NCBI GenBank assembly: GCA_019217005.1
Contig: JAHBNG010000003.1
Location: forward strand, 248,001-312,000
Direction of reading: 5' to 3'
Length of the DNA: 64,000 nt
Source of the DNA: Chloroflexi bacterium TSY
Lineage (GTDB): Bacteria > Chloroflexota > Anaerolineae > Caldilineales > Caldilineaceae
Shown here one piece after another: positions 36,113 to 45,728 of this stretch. The notes under the pieces are model-generated. The model did not search any database. It was not told the DNA's origin and worked only from the letters and a program-made list of their open reading frames with translations. How positions within the stretch are numbered: position 1 is the stretch's first letter; every line of letters begins with the position of its first letter. The translations under genes were made by a program, and so were the position numbers.

Positions 36113-36351
36113 GGCCTGTGGTTGGTGGTTCGTACGAATTGGCCCTCTGTTCATGATGACGCTCAGTGAGCAAAAAAATTACGGCGAATTTTAGAATTCG
36201 ATCTGATGAATAAAATATATGGCTCCTCATCCAAGTGATCAGAAGGGGGCGAAATGTATCTTCGTTCGCTGTAGCTGGGATTTACCTGATTCTTATTGGG
36301 GATACTACCATGTTTACCATATGGGTTCATGTGAGGAACAATAGTGAGAAA
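36113..36351. other. Intergenic region upstream of the sigma pseudogene
   Basis: About 240 bases without a recognisable gene. It should hold the former sigma-factor promoter. Confidence 0.45.
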
Positions 36352-36981
36352 CTATGTTTCCTCTTGAGGAGGAGCGCTCACCTGAGCCTGGGTTGTACGC
36401 CAGTACACCTCATAGATGCGTTGAAGAGCGGTAAAGTTTGTGAAGATGGCCAATATCCAAAGTACGAAAGTTAAAGTTGAAATGGGAAATACCCAATTTG
36501 TTAGTAATCCAATAATCAATAGCATGACTCGTTCTGGACGCTGGAGCCAGCCGACGTTACACTCAATGCTCAACCCTTCAGCACGAGCACGAGTATAACT
36601 TACCATTAAAGAACCAACGATAATAAAAAAGATTAACGTTAATTCTGTCCTTGCATTCGTTTGAGTCGAATAAAAGTAAGCCAAACCAAAAAAGGTAATG
36701 CTCTCGGAATATCGATCAAGCGTGCTATCTAGAAACGCGCCAAATTTGCTGGGTCTGGTCAAACGAGCCAAAACACCATCTAACATGTCACCCGCAGAGG
36801 CAATCAAAAGAAGTAATCCGCCGCTGATGAGTGAACCAGTCGCGATAATCACCGATGATAACACAGTCAAAATGAAGCCAAATAACGTAATCGTATTTGG
36901 CGTTACTTTCGCAGCATGCAACCGTTGTGCAAGCCAGCGCATCGGCTCTGCGATAATCCAACGCGCATATTTATTAAGCAC
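36352..36981 (-). CDS. CDP-alcohol phosphatidyltransferase family protein
   Basis: 209 residues with a GTG start at 36981. The family motif is complete near residues 64-87: DMLDGVLARLTRPSKFGAFLDSTLDRYSE, fitting D-x2-DG-x2-AR-x8-G-x3-D-x3-D with all Asp residues that bind the CDP-diacylglycerol pyrophosphate and metals. About six transmembrane helices are predicted. It makes a phospholipid such as phosphatidylinositol phosphate, archaetidylinositol phosphate-like or phosphatidylglycerol phosphate from a CDP-lipid; the acceptor alcohol is not determined. It stands alone after a repeat-rich region. Confidence 0.9.
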   Translation of the reverse strand: MLNKYARWIIAEPMRWLAQRLHAAKVTPNTITLFGFILTVLSSVIIATGSLISGGLLLLIASAGDMLDGVLARLTRPSKFGAFLDSTLDRYSESITFFGLAYFYSTQTNARTELTLIFFIIVGSLMVSYTRARAEGLSIECNVGWLQRPERVMLLIIGLLTNWVFPISTLTFVLWILAIFTNFTALQRIYEVYWRTTQAQVSAPPQEET

Positions 36982-37179
36982 GAATCACGTCCTTGATTAC
37001 TTAGCAATCGTTCAAAATTTAAGCTAGTGACTAACGGCGCGTCTAAGACTTAGATAAAGATTCCTGCACAATCAAACATATTACGCTTATCTTACACGTT
37101 ACAGGAGCTTTCGTCAATATTTTCCTGCAAACACAGACCGATCGCATGGGAATCATCCAAATCGTACAGCTTGACCGCC

Positions 37180-38748
37180 CTAATTCTTGCGTTGAGCTAC
37201 CACTTGCCCAAATAATTGCAAAAGGAAGGGATGATGCTGGGCGGGAATTTTAATGAGGCTCTCCGCCATCATCTGTGCATACTTCGCGATTTTAGAACTT
37301 CCAGATATTTGCAACCATCCCGCTTGTGCTTGCAATCCGGCTTGTATTGACAGCAGTACATCATGGCTCTGTTGATGCTGTATAAATTGTCGAAGCAATT
37401 CTGTAGTTTGCTCAATAATCGGTTGATCTTGATCAAGAATTATGGTATCCCAAAGCGGCCGCAAAAAGAGTGCAACATCAAATTGCCAACTGCTCATAAC
37501 AAGGTGTTCTAATAACCGCTGGCTAGCCAACTCCAGATCGGTTTCTTTTATCGTGTCCAAAGGTAAATCTTGCCAGATCTGCTCTAATTCATCATCGATC
37601 TGAGGAGGTGCAAATTGCCAGAGAAGATCATTGTACAATGTATATTCGCCGAAAAGAGGCTGCCACGCACGGTCTGCCCAGTGTACCGTTAGTGCTTTTT
37701 TTACGAGCCAACGCCCATAATCGAAGGGAGCCTCCAAGAGTACGATAGATTGATTCTGATTTCCCTGAATCGAGAGCAACTCCCCTATTTGACAAGGTTT
37801 CGGTAACTTTGTCACCTCCATCTGCTCATTCGCAGATGTATGGATCACTCCCATAAATTGATTGATCACAAGACTCAAAATAATACCAAAATTTTTCTCA
37901 TCTTGCGAGTCAGCATTTGGAGCATAGACAAACCAAATAAATTGATTACCACCACATTCTGCTGGTCCCAATAAAGCGCGCCAATTACGGGAAGAGACAG
38001 GTTCATACCGAGTGCCACTAAAACGCAATTTTCGCAACTGCCGTTCGACTTTCTCTGCCAAATCCGGTCCCAAGGTCGATTGGAGCGTGTGCAATGTATA
38101 AGCAAGCTGTTCACCTACTTCATTCGGGGATAAGGCTTCAAGTTGGCGCAGTGCATAGTGCGCAACAGATGGTCGATCATCCTGGGCAATCAGCCTCAAA
38201 AGCTCAATTTGATCTCTTTCTGGAAGACGGGCCAGATGATCGACAACCAAATAGGCCACATCCTCTTCCTCTTCTCGCATCTGGGTGACGTACTCCAACA
38301 GAATATGACGATTGACCCTGGCCTCTTCAATTGCATCACACAAACTTTGGAAAGCCAGATCATTTACATCACTAATGTCAGCAACGGCGTTCGGCGAAAC
38401 ATCCTCGCCTAGATATCGTTCCAAAATTGAAACGGCATTCATGCGTGCTTGTGGGTTACGCTTTCGGTCAGCAGCTACTGCCTGCAATGCAGGAACAACC
38501 TCATCTGGAGGTAGAAGGGTCGCCAAGTGCCCCAATCCACCACGCAGTTGGTTATCCGCATGATCTAAATGCTTCGTAAGCGTCGTTCGGATCAGATCTG
38601 GCGAATAGGATCGAATAATCTGGCGCGAATGTTCGATAATCTCTCGTTCATTTGACAGCTCTGTAAAACCGCCGATCTCATTTTCTAATTGACGCCTTGT
38701 CTGGAAGGTGTTGATAATCTTGTCGGCCATATAGATATAATCGCTCAT
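37180..38748 (-). CDS. HEAT-repeat-like protein of unknown function
   Basis: 522 residues, soluble, almost entirely alpha-helical. The N-terminal half has HEAT-like units (DNQLRGGLGHLATLLPPDEVVPALQAVAADRKRNPQARMNAVSILERYLGE, then SLCDAIEEARVNRHILLEYVTQMREEEEDVAYLVVDHLARLPERDQIELLRLIAQDDRPSVAHYALRQLEAL). The middle (about 250-330) is a mixed alpha/beta insert beginning LRFSGTRYEPVSSRNWRALLGPAECGGNQFIWFVY. No catalytic motif is visible, and a protein-protein scaffold role is only a guess. It is divergent from dnaX, with about 90 bases between starts. Confidence 0.7.
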   Translation of the reverse strand: MSDYIYMADKIINTFQTRRQLENEIGGFTELSNEREIIEHSRQIIRSYSPDLIRTTLTKHLDHADNQLRGGLGHLATLLPPDEVVPALQAVAADRKRNPQARMNAVSILERYLGEDVSPNAVADISDVNDLAFQSLCDAIEEARVNRHILLEYVTQMREEEEDVAYLVVDHLARLPERDQIELLRLIAQDDRPSVAHYALRQLEALSPNEVGEQLAYTLHTLQSTLGPDLAEKVERQLRKLRFSGTRYEPVSSRNWRALLGPAECGGNQFIWFVYAPNADSQDEKNFGIILSLVINQFMGVIHTSANEQMEVTKLPKPCQIGELLSIQGNQNQSIVLLEAPFDYGRWLVKKALTVHWADRAWQPLFGEYTLYNDLLWQFAPPQIDDELEQIWQDLPLDTIKETDLELASQRLLEHLVMSSWQFDVALFLRPLWDTIILDQDQPIIEQTTELLRQFIQHQQSHDVLLSIQAGLQAQAGWLQISGSSKIAKYAQMMAESLIKIPAQHHPFLLQLFGQVVAQRKN

Positions 38749-38839
38749 CAGATGAAATTGTGCAAATGCACGATACCAGTCAATGCCTCACGAAATGAGC
38801 CACTTGCGACCCTTGTGCGTTAATGTTACACTAAAGCCT

Positions 38840-40600
38840 ATGTCTCAAGCACTCTATCGCAAATGGCGTAGCCAAACATTTCAGGAAGTTGTTGGGCAGG
38901 AACATGTAACGCAAACTCTACGAAATGCGCTACATGATAACCGTGTTGCCCATGCCTATCTCTTCGCGGGACCACGCGGCACGGGCAAAACTAGCTCTGC
39001 CCGCATCTTGGCCAAAGCGCTGAATTGTACGTCGACCGAAAAAGAGCGTCCCTGCAACGAATGTGCGAGTTGTGTTGCGATTACGGAAGGCCGCATGATG
39101 GATTTGATCGAGATCGATGCCGCCAGCAACAACAGTGTCGACGACGTCCGTGAGCTGCGCGACAAGGTAGGGTTTCGGCCTGCTGAAGGACAATACAAAG
39201 TTTATATTATTGACGAAGTCCACATGTTGAGCACGAGTGCCTTCAATGCTTTGCTCAAAACATTAGAAGAACCCCCACCTCATGCTCGTTTTGTCCTGGC
39301 CACAACTGAGCCACACCGCATACCCGCCACAGTCATCAGCCGTTGTCAACGGTTTGATTTTCGACGCATTCCGGTGCCAGAAATTGTTGCCCATTTACAA
39401 CATATTGTTAATGTGGAGAAATTTCAGGCTGAGGATGATGCATTGACAGCAATTGCACGCAGTGCCCAGGGTTGTATGCGGGACGCGATTAGCTTGTTGG
39501 ATCAGATGTTGAGTCTAGGTTCAGATCGGATCACATTGGCACAAGTGCAGCAAGTGCTAGGAACGGTCAACATCGAGAGTGTTGGCACAATGGTTGAGGC
39601 AGTGACCAATCAAGACGTAACAAAAGGTTTGGTGCTCATTCAACAATTGCTTTATGAAGGTGCGAGTTTGACTGAATATTGTCATCAAATAGTTGAATAT
39701 CTACGCGGGATACTCGTGATCCAAATGACCGGGGATCCGGCCTTGTTGATCGACCTGCCAATCGAAACGACAAAGCAGATGCAAATTCAAGCGCAACAGC
39801 TCGACCAAACAACAACGCTGTTTGCAATTAAACGATTTGGTGAAGCCGCAAAAGAACTAAAGGGGGGATATCATCCGCAGCTTCCACTCGAAATGGCGCT
39901 GATTGAACTCATCCGAGGTGGAACAGTACATGGACCAGCAGTGTCCGATTCCCCAACATCGATTCCTGTCTCGCCCCAATCAGCAAACCAGAACGCATTG
40001 GCATCAACACAGTCCGCATCTCCACAACAAACGATTCCATCTGAACAATCTAAGTCACTCGACAAAACTGCGAGGCAGTCAGCAACCAGCGAGAATTCTA
40101 CCGTCAATCCGCAAGTGGCCCAGGATCAACAGATCGATAGCAACGAAGCCGGTCATGAGCCAAAGAGCGAAGATAGTGAAGATGCACCTCCTCCCTTAGA
40201 CAAGGCAGCGGTTGAAAAGCTGCACGGTCAATGGGATCAGTTTCTCGCTGATATACGCGAACAGTGTGGGTTACGCGTGCAAGGTTGTTTACGCAGCGTC
40301 CGTGACATTGCCATTGCAGAATCTTCTGTGGTTTTTGCTTTTGGCAATAATACTTTTTCTCATGGAACAATTATTGAGCCAGAAATCGAGCGGCAAGTAA
40401 CCGCTGTGCTCTCTCATTTTCTCGGTCGAACCATCACGCTTGAGTGCCAAATGGGTATGAAAGCACAGCTCTCCAGCCTACACAAGTCTGTGCAGACAGC
40501 TGTTGATGATGATGATGGCGGTGTTGACCCACTCGTGGAATATGCGGTCGCCGATTTGGGAGCTGAAATCATTGCGGATTCTGAGGCCGAGAGTCAGTGA
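38840..40600 (+). CDS. dnaX: DNA polymerase III subunit gamma/tau
   Basis: 586 residues from the ATG at 38840 (MSQALYRKWRSQTFQEVVGQEHV), the conserved start; the frame is open further upstream, but that part is not conserved in character. It has the AAA+ clamp-loader ATPase with Walker A GPRGTGKTSSARILAKALNC and the zinc module CNECASCVAI. IEIDAASNNSVDDVRELRD, VYIIDEVHML (Walker B) and the sensor-1/arginine-finger region (LEEPPPHARFVLATTEPHRIPATVISRCQRFDFRRI) follow. A Ser/Gln/Pro-rich linker (about 385-460) and a C-terminal tau-like domain come last. No A-rich slippery sequence was seen at the gamma/tau boundary, so only the long form is predicted. Confidence 0.96.
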   Translation: MSQALYRKWRSQTFQEVVGQEHVTQTLRNALHDNRVAHAYLFAGPRGTGKTSSARILAKALNCTSTEKERPCNECASCVAITEGRMMDLIEIDAASNNSVDDVRELRDKVGFRPAEGQYKVYIIDEVHMLSTSAFNALLKTLEEPPPHARFVLATTEPHRIPATVISRCQRFDFRRIPVPEIVAHLQHIVNVEKFQAEDDALTAIARSAQGCMRDAISLLDQMLSLGSDRITLAQVQQVLGTVNIESVGTMVEAVTNQDVTKGLVLIQQLLYEGASLTEYCHQIVEYLRGILVIQMTGDPALLIDLPIETTKQMQIQAQQLDQTTTLFAIKRFGEAAKELKGGYHPQLPLEMALIELIRGGTVHGPAVSDSPTSIPVSPQSANQNALASTQSASPQQTIPSEQSKSLDKTARQSATSENSTVNPQVAQDQQIDSNEAGHEPKSEDSEDAPPPLDKAAVEKLHGQWDQFLADIREQCGLRVQGCLRSVRDIAIAESSVVFAFGNNTFSHGTIIEPEIERQVTAVLSHFLGRTITLECQMGMKAQLSSLHKSVQTAVDDDDGGVDPLVEYAVADLGAEIIADSEAESQ

Positions 40601-40611
40601 TGTTAAGGAAT

Positions 40612-40675
40612 GAACATTAAATAAGTTAAACAGTCATTCTCGAGTGAAACGAAGAATCGTGTTCAAGTTATTTAA
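40612..40675. repeat. Inverted repeat after dnaX
   Basis: Imperfect arms ATTAAATAAGTTAAACA and TGTTCAAGTTATTTAAT, 15 of 17 paired, start 12 bases after the dnaX stop and may form a terminator. Confidence 0.55.
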
Positions 40676-40709
40676 TTCCGATTCCTAAGAATGTACGCTC
40701 ATCTCTGGG

Positions 40710-40788
40710 AATGTGTCCCAAAGTGTGCAAATGCGACCGATTCGCTGACTGATCGGTGCCTGTTTACACACTTTGCGGGACACACTCC
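40710..40788. repeat. 79-bp palindromic repeat, family P copy 2
   Basis: The left arm GAATGTGTCCCAAAGTGTG and the right arm CACACTTTGCGGGACACACTC enclose about 40 bases. Related to 25825-25902. Confidence 0.78.
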
Positions 40789-40872
40789 GTCTCTCAAATG
40801 TGTGCCAAAGATCACTTCCTTTTCTGAAAAATCTTTCGTTGTTCTAACGTTTTCTGTGGTGGCGAGAAAAAT

Positions 40873-41038
40873 ACTACAACGGATGGAGATAGGAACGGAT
40901 TCTGTGTGTTGACGAGACTGTTCTGTCACGAGCAAGAATATACGTTTGTGCTGAGAATTGAGTCGACAAGAATGTTTCGATTGGAGCAACTACCTTCACT
41001 GGCAGGCAAAATCAGTTCCTATCCACATCCGCTGTAGT
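40873..41038. repeat. 166-bp element with 28-bp imperfect inverted ends
   Basis: The left end CTACAACGGATGGAGATAGG is matched by CCTATCCACATCCGCTGTAG on the right; 25 of 28 bases pair. It fills most of the gap before ybaB. No gene or SRP RNA was recognised inside. Confidence 0.7.
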
Positions 41039-41207
41039 AAGTGATTCGATGTCCAACCACAGAATCCGCTAGAACCAGCATCTTTCGGTGCGCACATTTG
41101 TGGTAGGTGAGCCAGAATGTATTGATCAAGGTTTAAGAGATTTTTCTGAAAGTTAGCTCATGCCGCATATTTGGGCAGATGAGCCAAGGTTGAAAGGACA
41201 GTTTATC

Positions 41208-41627
41208 ATGGCAAAGAAGAAAAAATCCCGCGCAAAATTAGCCCGTCCTCGTAAAGGGGGTGGTTTCGGTGGTGGAGGCGGCGGCTTTGGTGGGGGCGGT
41301 GGCGCGAGTGGTGGCAACATGGGCGGCCTGATGAACCAGATGCAAAAACTCCAAGAAGAGATGGAAAAGACACAAGATGCTCTAGGAGATGAAGAGGTAA
41401 CGGCTACCTCTGGTGGCGGGATGGTCACAGTTGTGGCATCTGGTAAACAAGAAATCCGCTCCATCTCTATTGAACCAGATGCAGTTGATCCTGATGATGT
41501 GGAGATGTTAGAGGATCTCGTATTAGCTGCCGTCAATGAAGCGCTCCAGAAGAGCCAAGAATTGGCAGAGGAAAAGATGGGTGGTCTGACAAGTGGCCTC
41601 GGGTTGCCGCCAGGGTTGGGTTTGTAG
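41208..41627 (+). CDS. YbaB/EbfC nucleoid-associated protein with basic, Gly-rich N-terminus
   Basis: 139 residues from the ATG at 41208, which has AAGGA nine bases upstream. The YbaB core is at 40-125: MNQMQKLQEEMEKTQDALGDEEVTATSGGGMVTVVASGKQEIRSISIEP. YbaB binds DNA as a dimer and is usually encoded between dnaX and recR, as here. The first 38 residues are unusual: a KKKKSRAKLARPRK basic segment followed by about 20 residues that are nearly all Gly, with two Phe. Typical YbaB lacks this, so extra nucleic-acid binding or condensate-like behaviour is possible. Confidence 0.92.
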   Translation: MAKKKKSRAKLARPRKGGGFGGGGGGFGGGGGASGGNMGGLMNQMQKLQEEMEKTQDALGDEEVTATSGGGMVTVVASGKQEIRSISIEPDAVDPDDVEMLEDLVLAAVNEALQKSQELAEEKMGGLTSGLGLPPGLGL

Positions 41628-41648
41628 CGAACGAGGCTTTGGCAAATA

Positions 41649-42344
41649 ATGCAACCATTAGTTGAACCTGTCAGCAATCTGATCGAAGCCTTTAGCCAAC
41701 TACCCGGCATTGGTCCCAAATCGGCTAGTCGGCTAGCCTATTTTTTGTTGCGCAGCGACAGTTCGATTGCGCTCAATCTAGCCAATGCTCTCACAGAATT
41801 GAAAGAACGGACGTTGTTTTGTTCCGTCTGCCAAAATATCGCGGACAGAAATCCTTGTGCGGTCTGTGCAGACGAAAAGCGCGATCATGGGTTGGTCTGC
41901 GTTGTTTCAGAACCACTTGATGTGCAAGCAATCGAACGAACGCGTGAGTACAACGGCTTGTACCATGTACTTCATGGTTCGATCTCACCTACCGAAGGAA
42001 TCGGTCCTAACGATCTGCGGATATCCGAGTTGCTCCAACGCATCCAGCGCAGCCTATTGAATCCTACAGCTGAAACAAAGATAGAGTCCGAGTCAGAAAC
42101 AGTAGCCGAAGCAAACCCGACCAATCTACTCGGAATCATTCATACCGTACCAATCCGCGAAGTATTGCTTGCGACCAATCCCAATCTTGAGGGGGATGCA
42201 ACGGCCATGTATATGTCGCAACTAATCAAGCCATTAAACATTCGTGTGACACGTCTAGCGCGTGGGTTGCCTGTTGGCGGAGATCTTGAATATGCTGATG
42301 AAGTGACGCTCGGGCGGGCACTCTCTGGGCGTAGTGAGATGTAG
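41649..42344 (+). CDS. recR: Recombination protein RecR
   Basis: 231 residues, against about 200 in most species. It has a helix-hairpin-helix (FSQLPGIGPKSASRLAYFLL) and a four-Cys zinc finger (CSVCQNIADRNPCAVC). The Toprim domain contains VCVVSEPLDVQAIERTREYNGLYHVLHGSISP. The C-terminal VTRLARGLPVGGDLEYADEVTLGRALSGR is conserved. An insertion of about 30 residues (LLNPTAETKIESESETVAEA), acidic and likely looped out, lies in the Toprim region and explains the length. RecR acts with RecO and RecF in gap repair. It starts 22 bases after ybaB. Confidence 0.95.
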   Translation: MQPLVEPVSNLIEAFSQLPGIGPKSASRLAYFLLRSDSSIALNLANALTELKERTLFCSVCQNIADRNPCAVCADEKRDHGLVCVVSEPLDVQAIERTREYNGLYHVLHGSISPTEGIGPNDLRISELLQRIQRSLLNPTAETKIESESETVAEANPTNLLGIIHTVPIREVLLATNPNLEGDATAMYMSQLIKPLNIRVTRLARGLPVGGDLEYADEVTLGRALSGRSEM

Positions 42345-42349
42345 TGGAA

Positions 42350-42413
42350 TCCCAAATTGTGTGTAGATTCGATTTTTCTCTGGGAAGACAAGCAGCTTTT
42401 ACACAATTTGGGA
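42350..42413. repeat. Inverted repeat after recR
   Basis: Perfect 13-bp arms TCCCAAATTGTGT (42350-42362) and ACACAATTTGGGA (42401-42413) begin six bases after the recR stop. Similar to family P in its CCCAAA.TGTGT arms. It may terminate the dnaX-ybaB-recR transcript. Confidence 0.75.
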
Positions 42414-42542
42414 TATGCCATCGAGAGGTAGAGACATGGTACGTGTTGCGTATTGTGTGGAGCGTATTCCATTGCTGACTCGTTTGGGAAGAACGAAGAC
42501 GGTTGTCTTGGAACTTGGAACCGGCACACAAACAGGCGATTG

Positions 42543-44237
42543 ATGAGCGACCAAAACAAATTGACAGAAAAGAAAGCAGAGTGGCAAGAAAACCGACTTG
42601 ACCCTCAACTTGCGCGTTTTCCAGAGCGACGTGAACGCTTTACAACCAGCAGTGATGATTTGACTGTGGAACCACTCTATACGCCTGCATCATTGAACGA
42701 ATCTTCAATTTCTGCAGGCGATGCGTATAGCGATAAATTAGGATTTCCCGGAGAATATCCTTTTACCCGTGGTGTCCAGCCCAACATGTATCGAGGCCGC
42801 TTCTGGACCATGCGGCAATATGCGGGCTTCAGTACGGCAGCCGAGAGCAACCAACGCTATCTATATCTCATTGAGCAAGGGCAAACTGGTCTATCAGTGG
42901 CTTTTGATCTGCCGACCCAGATTGGCTATGATGCCGATCATGATTTTGCGGATGGTGAGGTTGGCAAAGTTGGTGTCTCCATCAGTAGCTTGCGAGACAT
43001 GGAAACTCTGCTGGCTGGTATCCCTCTCGATAAAGTTAGCATTAGTATGACGATTAACGCACCTGCAGCAATTCTGTTGGCAATGGTGATTGCCGTTGGC
43101 AAGAAACAGGGTGTTCTCGTCCAAAATCTGCGGGGGACAATCCAGAACGACATTTTAAAAGAGTATATTGCACGCGGAACTTATATTTTCCCCCCGCAAC
43201 CATCCATGCGTTTAATGACAGATACATTTGCTTATTGTGCAAAGCACCTGCCCAAATGGAACACAATCTCGATTAGTGGGTATCACATGCGCGAGGCTGG
43301 TTGTACCGCCATCCAAGAAGTGGCATTTACGTTAGCCAATGGCATCGAATATGTTCAGCAAGCAATCAATGCTGGACTTGATATTGACAGCTTCGCCCGT
43401 CAGTTAAGTTTCTTCTTCAATGCGCACAACAATTTCTTAGAGGAAATAGCCAAATTTCGAGCAGCCCGTCGTTTGTGGGCGTCTATTATGCGCAAACGCT
43501 TCGGGGCTGCCGATCCGCGCAGTTGGCGTTTACGTTTTCATACCCAGACCGGCGGAAGCACCTTGACGGCTCAACAGCCCGACAATAATGTTGTACGCGT
43601 TACGCTGCAAGCACTAGCAGCTGTACTGGGTGGCACCCAGAGTCTGCACACAAACGGCATGGATGAAGCTCTGGCGCTACCCACAGAAAAAGCCGTTGAG
43701 ATTGCATTGCGAACTCAGCAGATTATTGCCCATGAAAGTGGTGTCGCCGATACGGTGGACCCGCTTGGCGGTTCTTACTACATTGAATCACTGACGGATG
43801 CAATCGAAGAAGGAGCACGGGCATATATTGAGCGAATTGATGAGATTGGTGGAGCTTTGGCGGCTGTAGAAGCGGGGTTTATCCAGCGCGAAATTCAAGA
43901 AGCCGCTTATCAGACGCAGCGTGCAGTTGAAAAGGGAGAGCAAGTCGTTGTCGGCATGAATCAGTTTCAAACAGACGATACGCCACCCGATAACTTGCTG
44001 CATGTTGATGAAAGCGTTCAGACGTCTCAGGCCACAGCGCTCGCTCAGCTACGGACAGAACGTGATCACAACTTTGTGCAGCAGATTCTTGAACGCATTG
44101 AAATGGCAGCCCGAGATCCGGAAGCACCATTGATGCCTCTCTTCGTAGAAGCGGTTGAAGGTTATGTAACTTTAGGTGAAATTTGTGATAAACTGCGCAC
44201 TGTCTTCGGTGAACATCTGTCGGAAAGCTGGATATAG
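42543..44237 (+). CDS. Methylmalonyl-CoA mutase-type acyl-CoA mutase, large subunit
   Basis: 564 residues from the ATG at 42543; the frame is open upstream but without a conserved start. It is the catalytic TIM-barrel subunit without the B12-binding domain. Diagnostic stretches are FPFTRG-like [95 protein letters not shown] and [41 protein letters not shown]. The reaction is isomerisation of (R)-methylmalonyl-CoA to succinyl-CoA with adenosylcobalamin; an isobutyryl-CoA or related specificity is possible. The B12-binding small subunit is not in the window. The matching epimerase lies 2 kb downstream. Confidence 0.92.
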   Translation: MSDQNKLTEKKAEWQENRLDPQLARFPERRERFTTSSDDLTVEPLYTPASLNESSISAGDAYSDKLGFPGEYPFTRGVQPNMYRGRFWTMRQYAGFSTAAESNQRYLYLIEQGQTGLSVAFDLPTQIGYDADHDFADGEVGKVGVSISSLRDMETLLAGIPLDKVSISMTINAPAAILLAMVIAVGKKQGVLVQNLRGTIQNDILKEYIARGTYIFPPQPSMRLMTDTFAYCAKHLPKWNTISISGYHMREAGCTAIQEVAFTLANGIEYVQQAINAGLDIDSFARQLSFFFNAHNNFLEEIAKFRAARRLWASIMRKRFGAADPRSWRLRFHTQTGGSTLTAQQPDNNVVRVTLQALAAVLGGTQSLHTNGMDEALALPTEKAVEIALRTQQIIAHESGVADTVDPLGGSYYIESLTDAIEEGARAYIERIDEIGGALAAVEAGFIQREIQEAAYQTQRAVEKGEQVVVGMNQFQTDDTPPDNLLHVDESVQTSQATALAQLRTERDHNFVQQILERIEMAARDPEAPLMPLFVEAVEGYVTLGEICDKLRTVFGEHLSESWI

Positions 44238-44238
44238 A

Positions 44239-44271
44239 ACAGAGTGTCCCAAAGTGTGTAAATGGAGACTG
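44239..44271. repeat. Left half of a split family P repeat (copy 3)
   Basis: GAGTGTCCCAAAGTGTGTAAATG and GAGACTGC match the left half of the intact copy at 25825. The right half (TAGTCAGAGAGCCTG, then CATTTACACACTTTG) is at 45655-45705, beyond a Q repeat and an ISAzo13-like element. Confidence 0.75.
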
Positions 44272-44272
44272 C

Positions 44273-44356
44273 TTAGAACCTATCCGAAAAGTGGTTGTGA
44301 GTCCAACCAGCCTCTCGAGTGAGAATACATCATCATAGAACTTTTCGGATAAACAC
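44273..44356. repeat. 84-bp palindromic repeat, family Q copy 2
   Basis: Arms AACCTATCCGAAAAGTGG and AACTTTTCGGATAAACAC. It is inserted in the family P repeat and is immediately followed by the ISAzo13-like element. Confidence 0.85.
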
Positions 44357-44359
44357 TGA

Positions 44360-45654
44360 GGCTAAACCAAAAAAATAAATAATTATACGCGAACGAGAGA
44401 ATGGAGAGGGGGAATAAGGACAAACCATTTTTCTAAACCAGGTAAACGTTGGAAGCGTTGTTCCAAACGGTCCATCTCTTTCTGAGTGAGTTTGACGCCG
44501 GTCTCATAAAGAGTGGAATTCAGGTGAACGAAGGGTTGTAGTTGGTTAAAGCGAAAAGAACGGGCAAAATTGAGAACGGTCTCAAGAGAATCGAGAAGAG
44601 AACCGTTCCAGTGTTTTTCAAGATGGCCCCAAACCCGTTCGATGGGGTTGTATTTACTGTGATAAGGAGGGTAGCAGGCGAGCTGAATAGAGAGACGATA
44701 GTGCTCAACAAACTGAGTGAGACGATACATAAACTGAGTCCGACGGGTATGATTTTCGGGACCATTGTCCTGATTGATCACGAGGGTCTTGACGTGAGGA
44801 AAGTGTTCACGTACGCTTTCCCAAAATCAATCAGGCAGTCGACAATACAGTCACTCGTCACTTTCGACTGAGTCAAGTAAAGAAAGAGTTCCTTGGTTGA
44901 AGGGAGGTAAATGCCAAAAGGAGTGACTTTCTCGGTCTTCTTATCTTGAAAGTCATGCTCGAGCGCTTTGACAACCACTCGACTTATCCCTTCTCTCGAG
45001 AAACGGTCAAGTAAAATCGTCGCTTTGGCATCCCAAGAGGGCGCAGAACCGTCTCGTCTGCATCCGCTTCTTGATTGATCTGATGAATTCTATCAAAGAT
45101 CGCATCGGTCTCTGGGATCTTTTCACTGGTTGACTTTTTTGACCCGGTTTGAGCCATAGCCTAACTCATTGAGCTTCAAGCGGAGGCCTCTTCGCCAGGC
45201 AATTCCTCATCTGTGTATCCTTTCTGCTCGATGAGCTGGGTACGCATTTCGGCGGCGGTTAGTCGAGTGTACAATTGGGGTCGAAAGGTGGGATCGGTCT
45301 GGCTGAATTGATCGGCGATTTCAACCATATCGGCCAGTAAAGTGGGGATATGGTCTTCGGCTTTTGCGACCACGTCGGTGGCTTTGGTCGACATAACAGA
45401 AGCCGCCTTCTAGTTCTTCCAGGGCTTTGGCTATCGTCGCCCGATTCCAGCCCAACTCTCGTTCTGCTTTCGTCGGACTCCCTTCGCATATCGTTTTGAC
45501 CGTTTGGGCCATGAAGTGCCTTCTTTCGTATCCACTTAACATGGCCTTCGTCTCTTTCAAGACTTCAACCATTTCTGGCGAGATTGTCATTTTTGCTCCT
45601 TTTGGAGAGCTAGTTTAACACCTTCTCGCGTATATTTTATTTTTTGGATTGGCC
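44360..45654 (-). mobile_element. ISAzo13-like insertion sequence, copy A
   Basis: 1295 bp, with ends GGCTAAACCAAAAAAATAA and the complement of GGCCAATCCAAAAAATAA. Full-length, with a minus-strand transposase gene broken by indels. Flanks are TGA (left) and TTA (right), not a clean duplication. Confidence 0.88.
44383..45590 (-). pseudogene. ISAzo13-family transposase, copy A, frameshifted
   Basis: The ATG at 45590 begins MTISPEMVEVLKETKAMLSG, with an AGGAG upstream. Features of the ISAzo13 (Rhodopirellula-type) DDE family are present. HTH-like KAERELGWNRATIAKALEEL is followed by LSWDAKATILLDRFSREG, VINQDNGPENHTRRTQF, and YPPYHSKYNPIERVWGHLEKHWNGSLLDS with the catalytic Glu. At least three indels relative to copy B break the frame: two As missing near 45375, one base near 45180, and one T missing near 44825. 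The intact ancestor would be about 400 residues. Confidence 0.9.
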
Positions 45655-45705
45655 TTAGTCAGAGAGCCTGCTCCATTTACACACTTTGTGGTATACACGC
45701 AATAT
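45655..45705. repeat. Right half of the split family P repeat (copy 3)
   Basis: TTAGTCAGAGAGCCTGCTCC and CATTTACACACTTTG complete the repeat whose left half is at 44239-44271. Rejoining at TTAG gives a unit of the same structure as 25825-25902. Confidence 0.75.
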
Positions 45706-45728
45706 GGTGATGGATTTACGATATAGCA

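Noticed and set aside
38840..40600. Slippery site producing a gamma subunit from dnaX
   Set aside because: No run of six or more A in the right phase near the end of the ATPase domain.
40601..41160. SRP RNA gene between dnaX and ybaB
   Set aside because: The conserved SRP domain IV core was not found on either strand; the region is explained by palindromic repeats.
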